A stretch of 64,000 nucleotides of DNA, from positions 11,311,501-11,375,500 of the forward strand of contig NC_044590.1 in assembly GCF_901933205.1 (NCBI RefSeq), read 5' to 3'. The notes beneath the pieces were generated by a model. It was given only the letters and a program-made list of their open reading frames with translations. It did not search any database and was not told where the DNA came from. The translations under genes and the position numbers were made by a program. Shown here in pieces: positions 1 through 17,240 of this stretch. Every line of letters starts with the position of its first letter. The first letter of the stretch is position 1. The DNA comes from Camarhynchus parvulus. Taxonomy: Eukaryota; Chordata; Aves; Passeriformes; Thraupidae.

Positions 1-1285
1 TGTCCTGGAAGGACACCAGCATTAATACAGACCTTAAATGATAACACTCTACCCAATTTCCACAGTATTTTAAACAATCTTTATACAGGCAAGGCTCACA
101 TTTTGCTCAGAATACGAGGAACTGCCGCGCAGCTTTTACTTAAAAGAAAATTACAGGCAGGAAATGTTCCATTCAGGTGTGAGCAGTGTAGTGAGACACA
201 GAATCTCTGGGTTCTTTTTTTTTTTAACTGCCCTGTACAAAATTGTATTAAATTACTATATGTGCACCAGTGAGAGAGAGGAAATAGAAAAGAGCTATTT
301 CCACTGGAGCACCAAAGGATGGCAAGGGGGGCAGATGGAAATGATAGGTTTTTCTGGCTTGCCTATTATGATTGGAGAGTGCAAAGAGAAGAATAAATGT
401 ATTGTCATTTATTCAAGCCAGAAGACAGAGAAGCATTAGCACATACAGCAAATAGCTGCCTAGAGAACAGCATTTTCACAGGATTACAAATGTATCTCCT
501 GCCACTAAACATACTGGAATAATTTGGAACTAATACTGTTATATTCTTTTGTATAAAATTGCCAGTAATTTCTTTTCAATAATACATTGCTCTTAGTGAA
601 GGTGCCCACAGACAATCAAGGTGGTGTGTTTAATTTCATTGATCATTTCGTTTGCTGAAACAGGTATTTACTGTCCAATTTGGAGTTTAGGAGTTTGCAC
701 ATTTCAATGTAAAACCTCTCTTTTGAGATCTACCAAACTTTTTCATTCAATATTGAGAAATGTAAAGTACTTTCTGTTCTAAATACTCCAATAAAACTTC
801 TTATGCACAGGGAAGCAAACACATCTTTCAATTAAAAAGATTACATAGACACACTTTTAAATCTTAATCTTTGTTGAAGAAACACTGTGGTTTTATGTTC
901 CTCTGATCCAGAGAAAGCACGTGAGAAGCAGAGATTTAGCTTGGATTTAGCAGGTTTAGGAGCAGGACTATCAAATGAGCAAAACCTCAATTACAGGCTA
1001 ATTGTATGTATGCTCAAGTACATTATTACAATTCAATAATCATCTCTTCAGAATTAAACAATTCCAATTTGCTTTTCATTTCCGCCTGTGCACATGCATT
1101 ACAAATTTGCTATTATTCACACTAAAATTAGTCAGGCTGGTTGGAAGCCCAGTGTGTCACAGGGTGGCACCAAACTGACCTCAAATGAGCCACTTAACCT
1201 CACCTGCTTCCTAATCAGGGATGAGGAGCAGGATGAGACTTTCCCACAACAATTTGATCCTGTTAAAGTTCCTTCCAGGTGGGTG

Positions 1286-1308
1286 CATTGCTGAGCAACT
1301 CAGCAATG
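1286..1308. repeat. Small perfect hairpin, 10 bp arms
   Basis: CATTGCTGAG (1286-1295) and CTCAGCAATG (1299-1308) are exact reverse complements around a 3 bp CAA loop. No repeat family or gene is attached. Confidence 0.9.
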
Positions 1309-1395
1309 AAGCCATCAGCATCTTTCCTGCTGGACATCCAGCCATTCATGGTTTTAATTTATTCTTCTTTTTTTTCTCACTACAACAAACATGAA

Positions 1396-1640
1396 GTTCT
1401 CAAGCTGCACCAAGGGAAATAGAGGTTGGATATTAGGAAAAAGTTTTTCACAGAAAGAGTGATAAAGTTCTGGAATGGCTGCCCAGGGAGGTGGTGGAGT
1501 CCCCATCCCTGGGTGTGTTTAACAAAGCCTGGATGTGGCACTGGGTGCCAGGGTTTAGTTGAGGAGTTGGGGCTGGGTTGGACTCGATAATCTTGAAGGT
1601 CTCTTCCAACCCAGTGATCCTGTGAATTCTGTGAATTCCA
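1396..1640 (+). mobile_element. CR1 LINE 3' end
   Basis: Typical CR1 3' sequence runs from CTCAAGCTGCACCAAGGGAA through GGATATTAGGAAAAAG and GGCTGCCCAGGGAGGTGGT to a TTCTGTGAATTCTGTGAATT tail. It is a 5'-truncated copy, antisense to PTPRT. Confidence 0.92.
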
Positions 1641-2870
1641 GGCACCTGAGCCTGGAATGCTCTGATAGCTGCCTGCCCTGGAAGGCTGCCTTCCCTCTAT
1701 TTAGCTGAGGTGCAATCCTAGGTTTGCCGCTCCTGGAAGCTCAATTCCCTTTTAATCTTGAATAATTCCTCCAGATTTGAACATGATACAAGTTCACTGG
1801 GTGGGAAAGAAAAGCACTTGCATCCAGCGCAAGCATTCTCCTCGTGATCTGTGTGGTCCAAACATCTGCACCACACAACAATCCAAGGCATAACAAAGGC
1901 ATCTGATCACCAAAGGACAGATCAGTTGGCAGAAAGCAGCACAGTGGACAACCTGATCTCGTTTCTATGGCTGCCCTCTGTTTTCATACCCTCAATTCAG
2001 ATTAGTAAATTATACCCTGTGAGCAGACCCTTACTTCAAATTCCTCTCACCCCAAACACAGAGTACCTCGGGAACAACTCAGCCACTTTCTGAACTCACC
2101 GCCTAAGAGTCAGTGAGCACTCCAGTGGTGCAGCTCAAGGTTGGTTTAAAAAATAAATAAACAAGAACCCAGCATAGGGGATAGCACTTCACCACGTGCC
2201 TCAGGAAGGTGAGATTAAGACACCCCCTGCATGTGTCAGGCTCTTGAATCATGGTAATTAACATGGCTAAAATCCAAACACCCTTCAAGAACTACTGATG
2301 CTTCTACTCTGGATGTCAGGGCGTCAGCAGAATCAATCCCAGCATTTACTGCCAGCAGCCCTTAACATTCTCTGCTGACATGCACTGCTCCACCACAAGA
2401 TTATTTCTGCCTGATAAAATACTGGATAGGAAAGTAGCTTGTGAAGCTGACTGACAGCCAAACTCTTCAGCTGACTACAGTAAAAGTCTCCATAGCCACC
2501 ATATTCTACTACAAAACTTTCCAAAGAGGGCTGTTTCCAAAGCTTAAATTCAAATACTGATTTAAACGCACGTCACTTTCATCCTTTTTCCTGATTTTAA
2601 CACAAACAAAAGAAGGTCCAACAGAATGCCAGTTTTTATAGACAGTTATCTTGTGGTATTTTCTGGGTTCTCCAGAGGGACGAGGAATTGAGAATCTGAC
2701 TCCATGTTCTTAGAAGGCTGATATGAAAGATGACATGATATTATATTGTGCTGTATTATATAGTTTATATATATATATTATTGTGCTATATTATATAATT
2801 ATATACATGTGTTATTGTATATATTATATATAAATATATATTATATATTATTACATATTATTACATATTA

Positions 2871-2970
2871 TTATATTATATTATATTATATTATATTATA
2901 TTATATTATATTATATTATATTATATTATATTATATTATATTATATTATATTATATTATATTATATTATA
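2871..2970. repeat. (TTATA)n pentanucleotide microsatellite, 20 perfect units
   Basis: There are twenty uninterrupted TTATA units, embedded in a wider AT-only tract (about 2747-2990) in which ATTGTGCT recurs three times. The array sits where other copies of the LTR have a short TATA-rich, polyadenylation-signal segment, so it grew from inside the LTR. An open frame of repeated ILYY residues over this tract is an artefact. Confidence 0.97.
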
Positions 2971-2976
2971 TTTATT
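2971..2976 (-). promoter_or_regulatory. Sense-strand AATAAA inside the intron 6 LTR
   Basis: TTTATT on the plus strand reads AATAAA in the direction of PTPRT transcription. It lies at the edge of the TTATA array, in the LTR region that holds the polyadenylation signal in the other copies. It is about 365 bp downstream of the exon 6 donor, so it could in principle act as an intronic polyadenylation signal. Use is not shown by the sequence. Confidence 0.4.
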
Positions 2977-3205
2977 ATATATTGTGCTACACTAAAACTA
3001 TACTAAAGAATAAAGAAAGGATACTGACAAAAGGCTTAACAAGATACTAATGAAAACTTGTGACTCTCTCCAGAGCCTCGACACAGCTGGCTGTGATTGC
3101 TCATTAAGTTAAAACAATTCACATGAAACTAATAAAACAATAACCAGTTGCTAAACAATGTCCAAGCCACATTCCAAAGTAGCAAAACACAGGGGAAGCT
3201 AATCA

Positions 3206-3541
<336 letters not shown>

Positions 3542-3727
3542 TCATGGAGACAGGTAGGTTAGGTGTTGGTGTGTCCGTGTGTCAGTCGCTCCTTGGGGTG
3601 ATTAACATAGGTGAGAGTTCCGCGTTCACGTTGCTGGGAGAGGTTTTGGACAAGCACAGCTTTTCAAGGGAAGAATTCAGCCATTCCCTCAGGAAATCCA
3701 CAGGGCTGTGTGAGCTGGGCCCTAAAT

Positions 3728-3908
3728 GTAAGGGTGATGAGGCCCTGGCATAGGGTGCCCAGAGAGGCTGTGGCTTCCCCTGGATACTTGGAAGCATCCA
3801 AGACAGGTTGGATGGGGCTTGGAGCAACCTAGGATAGTAGGTCCCTGCCCATGATTGGGTGTGCTTTAAGGTCCCTTTCAAACACAAAACTGTGATTCTA
3901 TGATATAT
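3728..3908 (+). mobile_element. CR1 LINE 3' end
   Basis: The fragment has GAGGCCCTGGCATAGGGTGC, GGATGGGGCTTGGAGCAACC and a tail CTGTGATTCTATGATA. It is a short, diverged, 5'-truncated CR1 copy. Confidence 0.9.
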
Positions 3909-4059
3909 TTAAGTTTGCATTTCTATTTAATATTTTAGATATTAAATATCTGGGCTTTTGGTGCGTCCTAAGGATACAAAGAGAATAAAGCATCTGGAAG
4001 GGAACCCATATGAGGGGCAGGACACTGAGGACACTTGGCTTGGTCAGAGTAGGAATTCT

Positions 4060-4320
4060 GTGACAGGGACAGGGCCCAGGGAATGGCTGGAGCTGTGCCA
4101 GGGAGGGTCAGGCTGGATATCAGGGAAAGGCTCTTCCCCAGAGGTGCTGGCACTGCCCAGGCTCCCCAGGGAATGGGCACGGCCCCGAGGCTGCCAGAGC
4201 TCCAGGAGCTGCCAGGGATGCCCAGGGTGGGGTTGTTGGGGTGTCTGGGCAGGGCTGGGGCTGCCCTGGGTGATCCTGTGGGTCCCTCCCAGCTCAGGAT
4301 ATTCTCTAATTCTAAGATTA
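4060..4320 (+). mobile_element. CR1 LINE 3' end, second subfamily
   Basis: The text differs from the neighbouring CR1: GTCAGGCTGGATATCAGGG, GGCTGCCAGAGCTCCAGGAG and GGGATGCCCAGGGTGGGG, ending TTCTCTAATTCTAAG. Several overlapping open frames here on both strands come from the GC-rich repeat and are not genes. Confidence 0.85.
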
Positions 4321-6126
4321 GTTCCTGCAAAGGCTGCAGAGGGGTGGCTCTGACTGCCGCTGTGCATTTCCACCCAGTGTAATTAGAGGCCCGGCTTGGA
4401 TGTGAAAACACAAGAGCTGAAGGCTTTGTGTTCACCTACAAACACTACAAATGAACAGATTCTGTAAATTTGGCCTTTTCAGATGCAAAACTCTGATTCT
4501 GGGCCAATTTAAATAAATTGGTTGGATGAGCAGACATCCTTGTATATCCAGCATTCCCCAATAAACCTCTCTACCAATGCCAGACCACATTTTTCCAACT
4601 GGAAAAGAGACAGACGAAGAATTAGCCAGAAATTGTTCTCCACAGTATAAACACCTCAACTTGCTCATTTGTCCAGTTTATTAGGAATTTTAAAGAAAAA
4701 CACATTGCTGTTTTGGCAGTTTCCACTAAACAGTTTTTAGAGGTGTTTCCAAGGCTATTTTCATTAAATGTTGTCGTTTCAGAGAATGGATAGCAGGTTT
4801 TCATTAACAATAGCAACTCTTTCCTCCCCAGCTCTGCTTCTCATAGGGAAGGTTCATATTGCTGTAGGTCAGAATTGTTTTTGCACACATCTAATTGTAA
4901 CTGGGGAAATATTTTAATGAAAGAACCAAAAAAAGATAAAATAAGTCAAAAATATATCTCAGTGGATGCTAGACATACACCATATGTAAATAAATTTAAG
5001 TTAAAAATGCAATTTTTAGAAGAACAGCTATGATGAGAGCATACTTACTGAGTATAAAATCATTTTTATATAATGCCAACTACATGTCTCATCAACTTAA
5101 GCCTTTTTCCCAGTACTATTTTTAATTTTTATTATTAGATAAGCCAATTCCTTGATTTAAGCTAGATTTGAAAATGTTATTTTTAAATTTTTAAAATGCC
5201 TGAAGTCAATTATAAAATTTGATAAGATCTGGTAATTATGTGACTACAAAGGCCCTTCCTGTCTACCCCAGATGTTACAACTATGGGGTGATCAAACCCT
5301 CTGGAACATCATTCCAAGCTGAGAATAAAACTTTTGGACTGGCTTTAGTGTTCTCCAAATTACGTTGCCCTTTTGTACACGCAACAAGAATCCTCTTAAT
5401 TTGTTTAGGAGTTAAACATTTCGGAACTCAACAGTTTTAAAAGCTTCTGGAATGGTAATGCTGGGTGTCAACATATCAGAGAAATTCAAGGGGCAGGAGA
5501 AATTATTCTGTCCTTCACTGGGAAACACACACCCCATGTGCTGATGTTGGGGTTGATGTCAATTCTAACACTGACAGTGAATTCCCAAGGTTTTTGCTGC
5601 ACCCACCAGAAGAACAGGACCCAGACAAGTTTGATCAGTAGACTGCAAATAAAATATCCAGGGAGGGAATGTTTTGGTCTTTTAGTGAGTGACAAAAAGG
5701 AAAAAACCAAATCAGCTGTCAATGCAGCCAAGGGAAACTGGGAGCAAGAAGAGCTGGGTGCAAACTGGGTTTGCCTATTTTAACCACCCAGGTAAGTAAT
5801 TTCAGACTTTGGAGATTTCCTTCTTAACAATTATCACTGACTCCAGGCTGAGAACATTTTTAGGGTGAAAGGAAAGCAGATGGCATAATAAAGCAGAAGA
5901 GAACTGTTCCACTTCCTCTCTCTTCTGCTTTATGGATGACTGTTTACAGGTACACAGGCATTCTGAAACCAGAATTTTGCTGCCACTGGCCATTTTTTCG
6001 TTTTTCTGTCTCCTAATTCCATACTCTGTCACCTCAAACTCTCACCTATAAGCAATTTACGGCAGCTCTTCAAAGGAGCTTGATGAGAAGATTTTGCCTC
6101 ACCACCAATCTTTCTCTAGCTATTTA

Positions 6127-9752
<3,626 letters not shown>

Positions 9753-9834
9753 TGCAGGGATGGGCGAGGACTCTGACTTCATCCACAGCTATGTACCCAG
9801 GGTGTCCTTTCAAAGAGACAGACTCAAATATCAC
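9753..9834 (-). CDS. PTPRT: PTPRT exon 4: C-terminal end of MAM domain (82 nt)
   Basis: This is a short exon of 27 codons plus one base. It starts in phase 0 with [14 protein letters not shown] and ends at VLAHPC followed by a single A that completes an Arg codon with exon 5. The final Cys is the last conserved cysteine of the MAM fold. The acceptor is a strong pyrimidine tract ending TTTCAG directly above 9834. The donor is GTGAGC directly below 9753. It is too short to stand out as an open reading frame; I found it by looking for the missing MAM end between exons 3 and 5. The 82 nt size agrees with the family's conserved exon structure. Neighbours are intron 3 (4,689 bp) above and intron 4 (3,453 bp) below. 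Confidence 0.94.
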
Positions 9835-11562
9835 CTGAAATACAAAAGGAAAAAAAAATCTGAGAAAAAACATTTGCATCAGTAATTTCAGCAGTCACCA
9901 CATTCTGCTGTTATTCCAAGTCTGAGTCATTCAAGGCATTTTATTAACAATGAAGGGATACCAGGGCAATTCAGTGTGTGAATGCAATACCAAATCTGTT
10001 GGGGAAGCAAAACAAAGGATTAGAGCAACATTCAATAGGATTGAAGACAGCTCTGTGCATCTCTGATTTGGAAAAGCAGTAAGTGCCCTGGGTATATGCA
10101 CACACCTATATTCTCTTAAGCACCAGTCCAAGAACATGAGGTGGATAATAATTTGCTATCTTGTTCTCAGTATGCCTTGGAAGATTGGAGAAAGCACTAC
10201 ACAGGACAGAATTCTCTTCCTGAATCAGTGTCCATGCATTCCAGTCATTTGTAGCTTCTAAAATTCACTACTAGAACACAGAGTTAACTATTTAAAACCA
10301 CTTTTCAACACTTCTTTTTATTCTAAATAAGAGCTGGCATTCCCAGCCTGTCACTGTTCAGCCTCTTCTTTATCTCCTTCATCAAAAGATTTAATACAGT
10401 AAAAGGTTCAACTGTCCAAATATTGCCCAGGATAAAAATAGTCCAAAAATATCCTTTCTAACTACAGAATTGCTGATGTTCATTTTTCTTTGCATTTGGG
10501 CTTCCAGAACATGGTTTCTTATGTTTTCATGACTTCCTGAGATCTCTTCAAAACACAGTCAGATACAAGATCTCCTGAAATACATCCATAAGGAAAAAAA
10601 GGCATAAAGACAGGCAAAGACAAGCTCAGGAGATAATAATATGCAGAAACAAAGTTCTCCTCCAGAGGGGACTGGACAACAATTAGGCTGCCCAGGAAAT
10701 ACTAGGAAGAAGCAAGCCACTGGAAGATAAAGTAATCCAAAAACCATTAGCAAGTGTTTTGTGTTATCAAGGTCCTTGATAAGCTTTTTTGGGACTGTAT
10801 AAAATAAGAGTATAAAACAGGAGTCTTTAGTATGGAAATTATAATTACTTTAGCAATTAAATATCATTCATTATAAAAATTACATTTACTGGGAAGGTCA
10901 TGCAAGGCTCTACTGCAACTCCCTTCAGACCTGAATTCAAGTGCAACATTACAGCTACAAAATCTTATTTTGGTTTTGCATTTGTGACAAGTCATAAGCC
11001 ACAACAAAGTAATTCTCAATTATCTGCAAGTCAAGAACTTGATAAGTTCTCCAAGGCACTGGCATCAGCTATGAGTGGATGGCAAAAGTAAGCACCAACA
11101 CACAGAGAATTGGCTTTGGTTAATTACCAGCATGTGCAGGGTCTTTAATACAGCACAGTCTGACTTAATAATAACCAACTCAGCCTCTAAAAAATCCCTG
11201 TCCACTGGTGCAGAATCCCCTGAATAGAGGACTCCTCTCAATTCAAGCAATATTGTTTGACTATTTTATTCTGTTCTGCTTTACACTCAGATATTCCCAG
11301 CCCTTTCCTAGTTCAAACTTACACATTATTGTCTTTTTGTGGATTTTGAAGCATCTCATCCCTATCAAAGTGAGAAGCATGGAAGCACTCAGCCTTTCCT
11401 GAAAACAGGAAATTGAGCCTCAACATGGGGAAAAGGCAGGAATAAATGTTTATGGGGCCCATTGCTGCAAATCTCATGCTCAGTATTGCTCATGTCCTTT
11501 TCAATTCACTTGGAAATGCAGGATGATGGTTGAGACAGGCAATGTTTTGCAATTAATAGTGC

Positions 11563-11606
11563 TTATTAATTAAGTAGCATTATTAATAATGCTAATTAAT
11601 TAATAA
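11563..11606. repeat. 44 bp near-perfect palindrome
   Basis: The centre TAGCATTATTAATAATGCTA (11575-11594) is a perfect 20 bp palindrome. After one mismatched pair (11574 G, 11595 A), eleven more bases pair on each side. The arms are built from TTAATTA-type homeodomain core motifs. Confidence 0.97.
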
Positions 11607-12454
11607 AACTCCACAGAAACGAATACAACTGAAAAAATACAAAGCTTCACTCTTAAAAAAGCATTCTTTAATGCTCCTGCGGTCTGCAAACACAAAGTCA
11701 TTTCATGTTTCCTTCCCACTGAACAAGCCCCCGTTGCAGCTGTGATTTACCAACAATGTCTGTGTTAGCAGCCTAGCCCAGCTCATCTGTTGTGCTACAA
11801 CACTTTTCTCCCGGCATGGATCAATAACATTCCTTGCTATACATCAAAAAAACACCTTCCTGGCAGGCTCTAGTGCTGCCCTTGGTGCATTGTGGGACTG
11901 AGTTCATCCTTATGGCAAGCAGTAATTCAAGATTACACGTATTACCTTTCTCCAAGAACCATTAGAGCTTTTTCTCGCTACGCTGGAAAACATTTGCAGG
12001 CTGAGAATCCAAGTACAAGTAACTCCAGGGTAGACATGATAAATCTCCCCACGTTTTTCTGTCTCAGCTAAGTGCTTCTGCAGCCAGATGACTCCTATGA
12101 CCCTTGCACAGACCTAAAACACAACCTCTGGCAGCTGCTTTGGATCCCAGTTTTCCACTAGCCACATCTCCAAAGTTCAAAGTACTTGACAAAGCCTCAG
12201 ACCAAGGCAAAGAGCTTCAGATTGTTCTGCCTGGCTGAATTTTTGGTGCACACCCCAGTCCAGGATGGTGTGGTTTCTGTGCATTAGGAGAATAATTAAC
12301 ATTTTGCCTGAAGAAAAGTTCAATATTTAGGGAGAATGTTGGTTTTGCATGGTCTTTTCAAAATACAGAACAGGCTGTCAGGCTTCTTGTGTGCAGAGAG
12401 TTCTCAAGGAAAGCAATTTTGATTTACAGCTGACAAAGAAATGGCAAGTGGGAG

Positions 12455-12630
12455 GGTGCTGAGGTCCTGGCACAGGTGCCCAGAGCAGCTGGGGCTGCCC
12501 CTGGATCCCTGGCAGTGCCCAGGGCCAGGCTGGACAGGGCTTGGAGCACCTGGGATGGTGGGAGGTGTCCCTGCCCATGGCAGGGGATGGGATGAGATGA
12601 TCTTTGGGGTCCCTTCTAACACAAGCCCTG
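12455..12630 (+). mobile_element. CR1 LINE 3' end
   Basis: CCCAGAGCAGCTGGGGCTGC, CCCAGGGCCAGGCTGGACAG and CCCTGCCCATGGCAGGGG mark a CR1 3' end. It shares these blocks with the copies at 17.1, 29.1, 37.7 and 40.2 kb. Confidence 0.92.
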
Positions 12631-14475
12631 CCAGGATTTTATTAAATAACACTGCAATGGCACATTCTAGATCATGAGTGTGAAAAACAAGACACTTCTC
12701 AGGCAGCAACACACCCAAGTTTTGTCATCCTCCCACCTCTGGACTTATTTAGGCAGAAGTGTTACTTTAGGCTGGCAAATACCAATAATTTTCCTCTTCA
12801 ATTTTTCAAGTTCTCTTTTTTTTTCTTTTTACTTTTTCTTAAACCTTGCTTAAATGTAGAAACTCACAGGACTACAGACCACCAACAAGGGGATTTATAA
12901 AACCAGAGGCTGAAATCAGTCTACCAGACCCCCATAATATCCAGGACAGATCTCAAATTTTAAAAGCCATGCTTAAGGAACAAAAATACAAGGATGACCA
13001 GAAGGAAACATCACTATCACTCATCACAAATTTAAAAAGAAGCCCCTTGCATTTTCTAGGAAGGAAGTACTCCTGGGCAGGTACTGCTGCCTTCCAATCC
13101 ATTCAGTTTTGTGCTTCAGTAGAAAATTCTTGTTTGATTTAAAGGATTCTTTTGCTCAAGAAAAGCAAACTTGACCTGCCAAAGTACTTGTAAAAGACCT
13201 AAGTGAGGCTCAGGAAGCCTCCTATTGATATATCTGAGAGCAGGATCCCTCTTAGTGTGAGATCAGACTGCCTTTTGCAGGTTTTTCAAGCACCGATTTT
13301 CTGGATGAAAGATCATTTCTGTTATCGCTGTGGAGCACCAAGGATGAAGCAAATTCTGCTTCATGCTCAGGATCATGTTAATATGAATGGAGTAGGAGCA
13401 CTCCAGTGCGCCTTCAGAACAGTCACAAGTTGTGCACTGCCCTTAAAACACCATTTTCCACACATTTGCATCTCTTTATCCTTCCCTCTCGCCCGCCTGG
13501 TGCACTCTGTGGATTCTGCTGGTATCCACAACTCTTTCAGAGGCAGAACATTAAAGCATCTTCCTCCAGCTCAGATTTTACAGACCTCCTACCCAGTTAT
13601 TAGAAGCAAGAAAAAGAGAGGCTTTTCTACCTGCTGGTTTTTATACACAGACTATTTGCTGCCTTTTCATAGTTCATTCTATCCCAGTGCCTGTCTCACT
13701 CACGGCTTTTATTAGTATCACATGGACATCAAATCTCCTGCAAGGTTTAGGATGCAATTACCTCCCAGGCTTTTTTTTTTTTTTTTGGTGTGTGTCTTGA
13801 ATATAAAACAAGACAAAAGTACCCCTTCAACCAGTAAAAAGCAGTATGTGAGTCCATTGTGTGTGAATAATCCAACTGAAATTAAAAAAATGGCTGCAAA
13901 GTTGCCACATGAAGTCTGAAGCAAACAACTAATAAGTTGGTGTAAAACTAATATAACAAAAAAATAGCGTAGCCATTATTTTCCTTGGCTTCGTCCTTGT
14001 CTGAAAAAAATAATCTTCTAACAGAATAAATAAAGCTGTGCTAGAAAGAGGAGGAGCTGAGAATCTAGTGAAGAATATCCACATATGATACCATGGTACA
14101 AGAATTTATTAGTACCTTATGTCCTTATACCCCTTGTATGGGCACAAGATGCAAAGCCAAGTCAAAAAATGTTCCTTCTTATGGAACCAACCATGGTCCA
14201 AAAATAATCCAAGGAGATTTATGCAGAGTACAGATACACATACAGAAACTGTTTTGTTTGCAGTCCCACAGTGCCACGGAAAGTGCCAATACAAGTGGCA
14301 ATTTCACCACAAGTGGGTCTTGTCAATAATTGCCTCCCATCCATCAGTGTAGCCTGCCAAAAACTAAAGAAAAAAGTGAGGAGGAAAGAAATAGTCAAGC
14401 TGCCTATATATCCACTATAGGTGAATTTATACTGAGAGGAAAAATCAGGGAGGGAGGTGTCGATGTTCAAAACTA

Positions 14476-14877
<402 letters not shown>

Positions 14878-15149
14878 TTACCATCCACAAAACAAACCTT
14901 CCTCTGAGGGAAGCAGCAGTTTGGTGCCAGTTGTTAGGGAGAGAAAGGATATTAAAATTGCAGGGTATATACACCAGTAGATTCAGGGCTAGCTAGAACC
15001 ACTTTAATTAAATAACTTGCAAATCAAAATAGAAATGCTGGCTTGCTTGTATTATTTTATCACCTTGTGATCACACAGTCACTCTAAACAAAAGCACATT
15101 CCCACTTCAAGCAACAACCAGGTACACCGTGCCCCAAAGGCACTTTCAG

Positions 15150-15415
15150 TACAAGGGAATAAGTGACAGGATGAGAGGTAACAGCCTCAAGTTGCACCAG
15201 GGAAGGTTTAGATTGGGTATTAGGAAAAAATTCTTCATGGGAAGTGTTGGAAAGCACTGGAATGGAATGAGGAGCAACCACCCCTGGAGGTTTTCAAGAA
15301 ATGTGTGTATGTGGTGCTTGAGGATGTGGTTTAGTGGTGAGCATGGTGTTGGGTTGATGGTTGATTTGATGATCTATAGAAGTAATTTCCAACCTTAACG
15401 ATTCTATGATTCAAC
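15150..15415 (+). mobile_element. CR1 LINE 3' end
   Basis: AAGTGACAGGATGAGAGG, AGGTTTAGATTGGGTATTAG and GGTTGATTTGATGATC lead to a CGATTCTATGATTCA tail. It is a moderately diverged CR1 copy. Confidence 0.9.
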
Positions 15416-16834
15416 ACAAAACCTACAACAGAGCAAGCTCTCAGCCAACATTTGCCTGCATCAACCAACATCCTTCATGCCAGTCCATACCTGTGAACCC
15501 TGGCACCTGAATATTTGAAGGTCAGGTTAAGAAAACCCCAATTTTCAGAGCCCAACCAAGTGAGGGTTGATGACAGAACAGCAACATCTTTACTTGTGAT
15601 AATGCAACAGGACAATAATTCATGTGGGAGGGAAGGGTAGGCTGAATTTAGGGAGGGAAATGTATACTGAGGCAATTTATGAGTTTGTTAACCTGGAAGT
15701 CTGCATCATATTAAGCGTGGCACTCAATGTTGAACTCACATGTGGTTTCATCAAGCAGTTATTTTATAGCACATTGTGTCTCCACTCATCTCCTCACAGA
15801 TGCATCAAGGTGACAAATGTCAGCAATAAGGGAGAACATGATGAGAGTTATTTGATTCAATTCTGGTTACAGGATCTCCTTTATGTGGGTGCAGACACTC
15901 ACACTCAGAACTAAAGAAAACACGGTGATGGGGCAGGGGGAATCTGTGCATCAGCAGCCAGGCATGATAATTTTTAATCAAACACAGCCCTCTTGACACT
16001 CCTGGCTCTGATGCTGCTGCCAAGCCACACTGCAGATGTGTTTGTCTGCTGGCCTCTTGCAGTTCACAGAAGATTGAGTCTGAAAAGCCCTGCCTCACTT
16101 CTGACCTATTGACTTTCTGTTTTCCTCACCATAGCACGTGACTCAGATGAGCCAGGCAAACATTTGGATCAATTCTGTGCAGTCAAGTCAGATACTATGA
16201 ATTTATAACAGCTACAAGCAACTTTCTCCTAGAAAAAATTTCCCCCTGTGTTTATATGATATACATTCATTTTGTAAAGGATCAACAGGAGGAAGTCAAT
16301 TTAAAAAAATAATTAATAAAGTTACACACTCTAAAGACCTTGGAAAATTCCAGTGCAATGCAAGCACAGCTGGGGAAGAGGAAGAGACTCTAAGAAAATT
16401 TATAGGCAAGATGGTCTCTGGCAATGCTGCCTTTCAGTGGAAATGCAGGAAAAACAAAAAACAAAATGGTCCCAAGTCAAGAAATTCCAGATTCTCAGAA
16501 AGAACCTGGAGAAATGTTAGAGCTGAATCCAAACTTTCTGGTTTTGGTCTAAAAATTAGGATCCTGACAAATGCCCATTGCTGATGTAACTCTGTTCATA
16601 AAACCCTCTTCTTTAGCATGTAATGTATACACACTACTCTTAAAAATCTACTCATATAAACTAAACTTTTGAGAAACCAAGTTTTGACATTTGGGTTCAG
16701 TTCCTGTGAGCTGAGAACATTTATAATCAGCAAGCCCAGGTGCCAGCAGGCCTGGAGAGGCAGCACAGGCTGTCAGCTGAGGCAGCAGCCTGGGAACCTG
16801 ACCCAGCCAGGCTTGGGCAGGCTGAGGGGGACAC

Positions 16835-17240
16835 CCAGATCCACCAGGGCTGGAGCCAGGATGGCAGAGCTTGGGGGCTCACCTGGACAAGAGAAGGTTC
16901 CAGAGAGACCTTAGAGCACCTTCCAGTGCCTACAGGGGCTCCAGGAGTGCTGGAGAGGGACATGGGACAAGGGATGGAGCGATAGGATAAGAGGGAATGG
17001 CTTTAAGCTGAAGGAGGGGAGATTTAGATTGGAAATTGGGAAGGAATTGTTCCCTGTGAGGGTGGGCAGGCCCTGGCACAGGGTGCCCAGAGCAGCTGGG
17101 GCTGCCCCTGGATCCCTGGCAGCGCCCAAGGCCAGGCTGGACAGGGCTGGGAGCACCTGGGACGTGTCCCTGACCATGGCAGGGGTGGGACAGAATTGGC
17201 TTTAAGGTCCCTCCCAACCCAACCCATTGTGGGATTCCAG
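16835..17240 (+). mobile_element. CR1 LINE 3' end, about 400 bp
   Basis: This is one of the longer CR1 copies. It begins near a CACCTGGACAAGAGAAGG block, passes through GGGCAGGCCCTGGCACAGGG and GGCTGCCCCTGGATCCCTGG, and ends near TTGTGGGATTCCAGGATC. It is 5'-truncated with no reverse-transcriptase part. Confidence 0.92.

Noticed and set aside
2809..3006. Open frame of repeated Tyr, Ile and Leu
   Set aside because: It is a translation of the TTATA microsatellite.
3958..4435. Overlapping frames up to 155 codons on both strands
   Set aside because: They coincide with a GC-rich CR1 3' end and are not the CR1 reverse transcriptase.
13203..13715. 170-codon plus-strand open frame in PTPRT intron 3
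   Set aside because: No domain or homology that I recognise, and no exon-like borders tying it to another gene.
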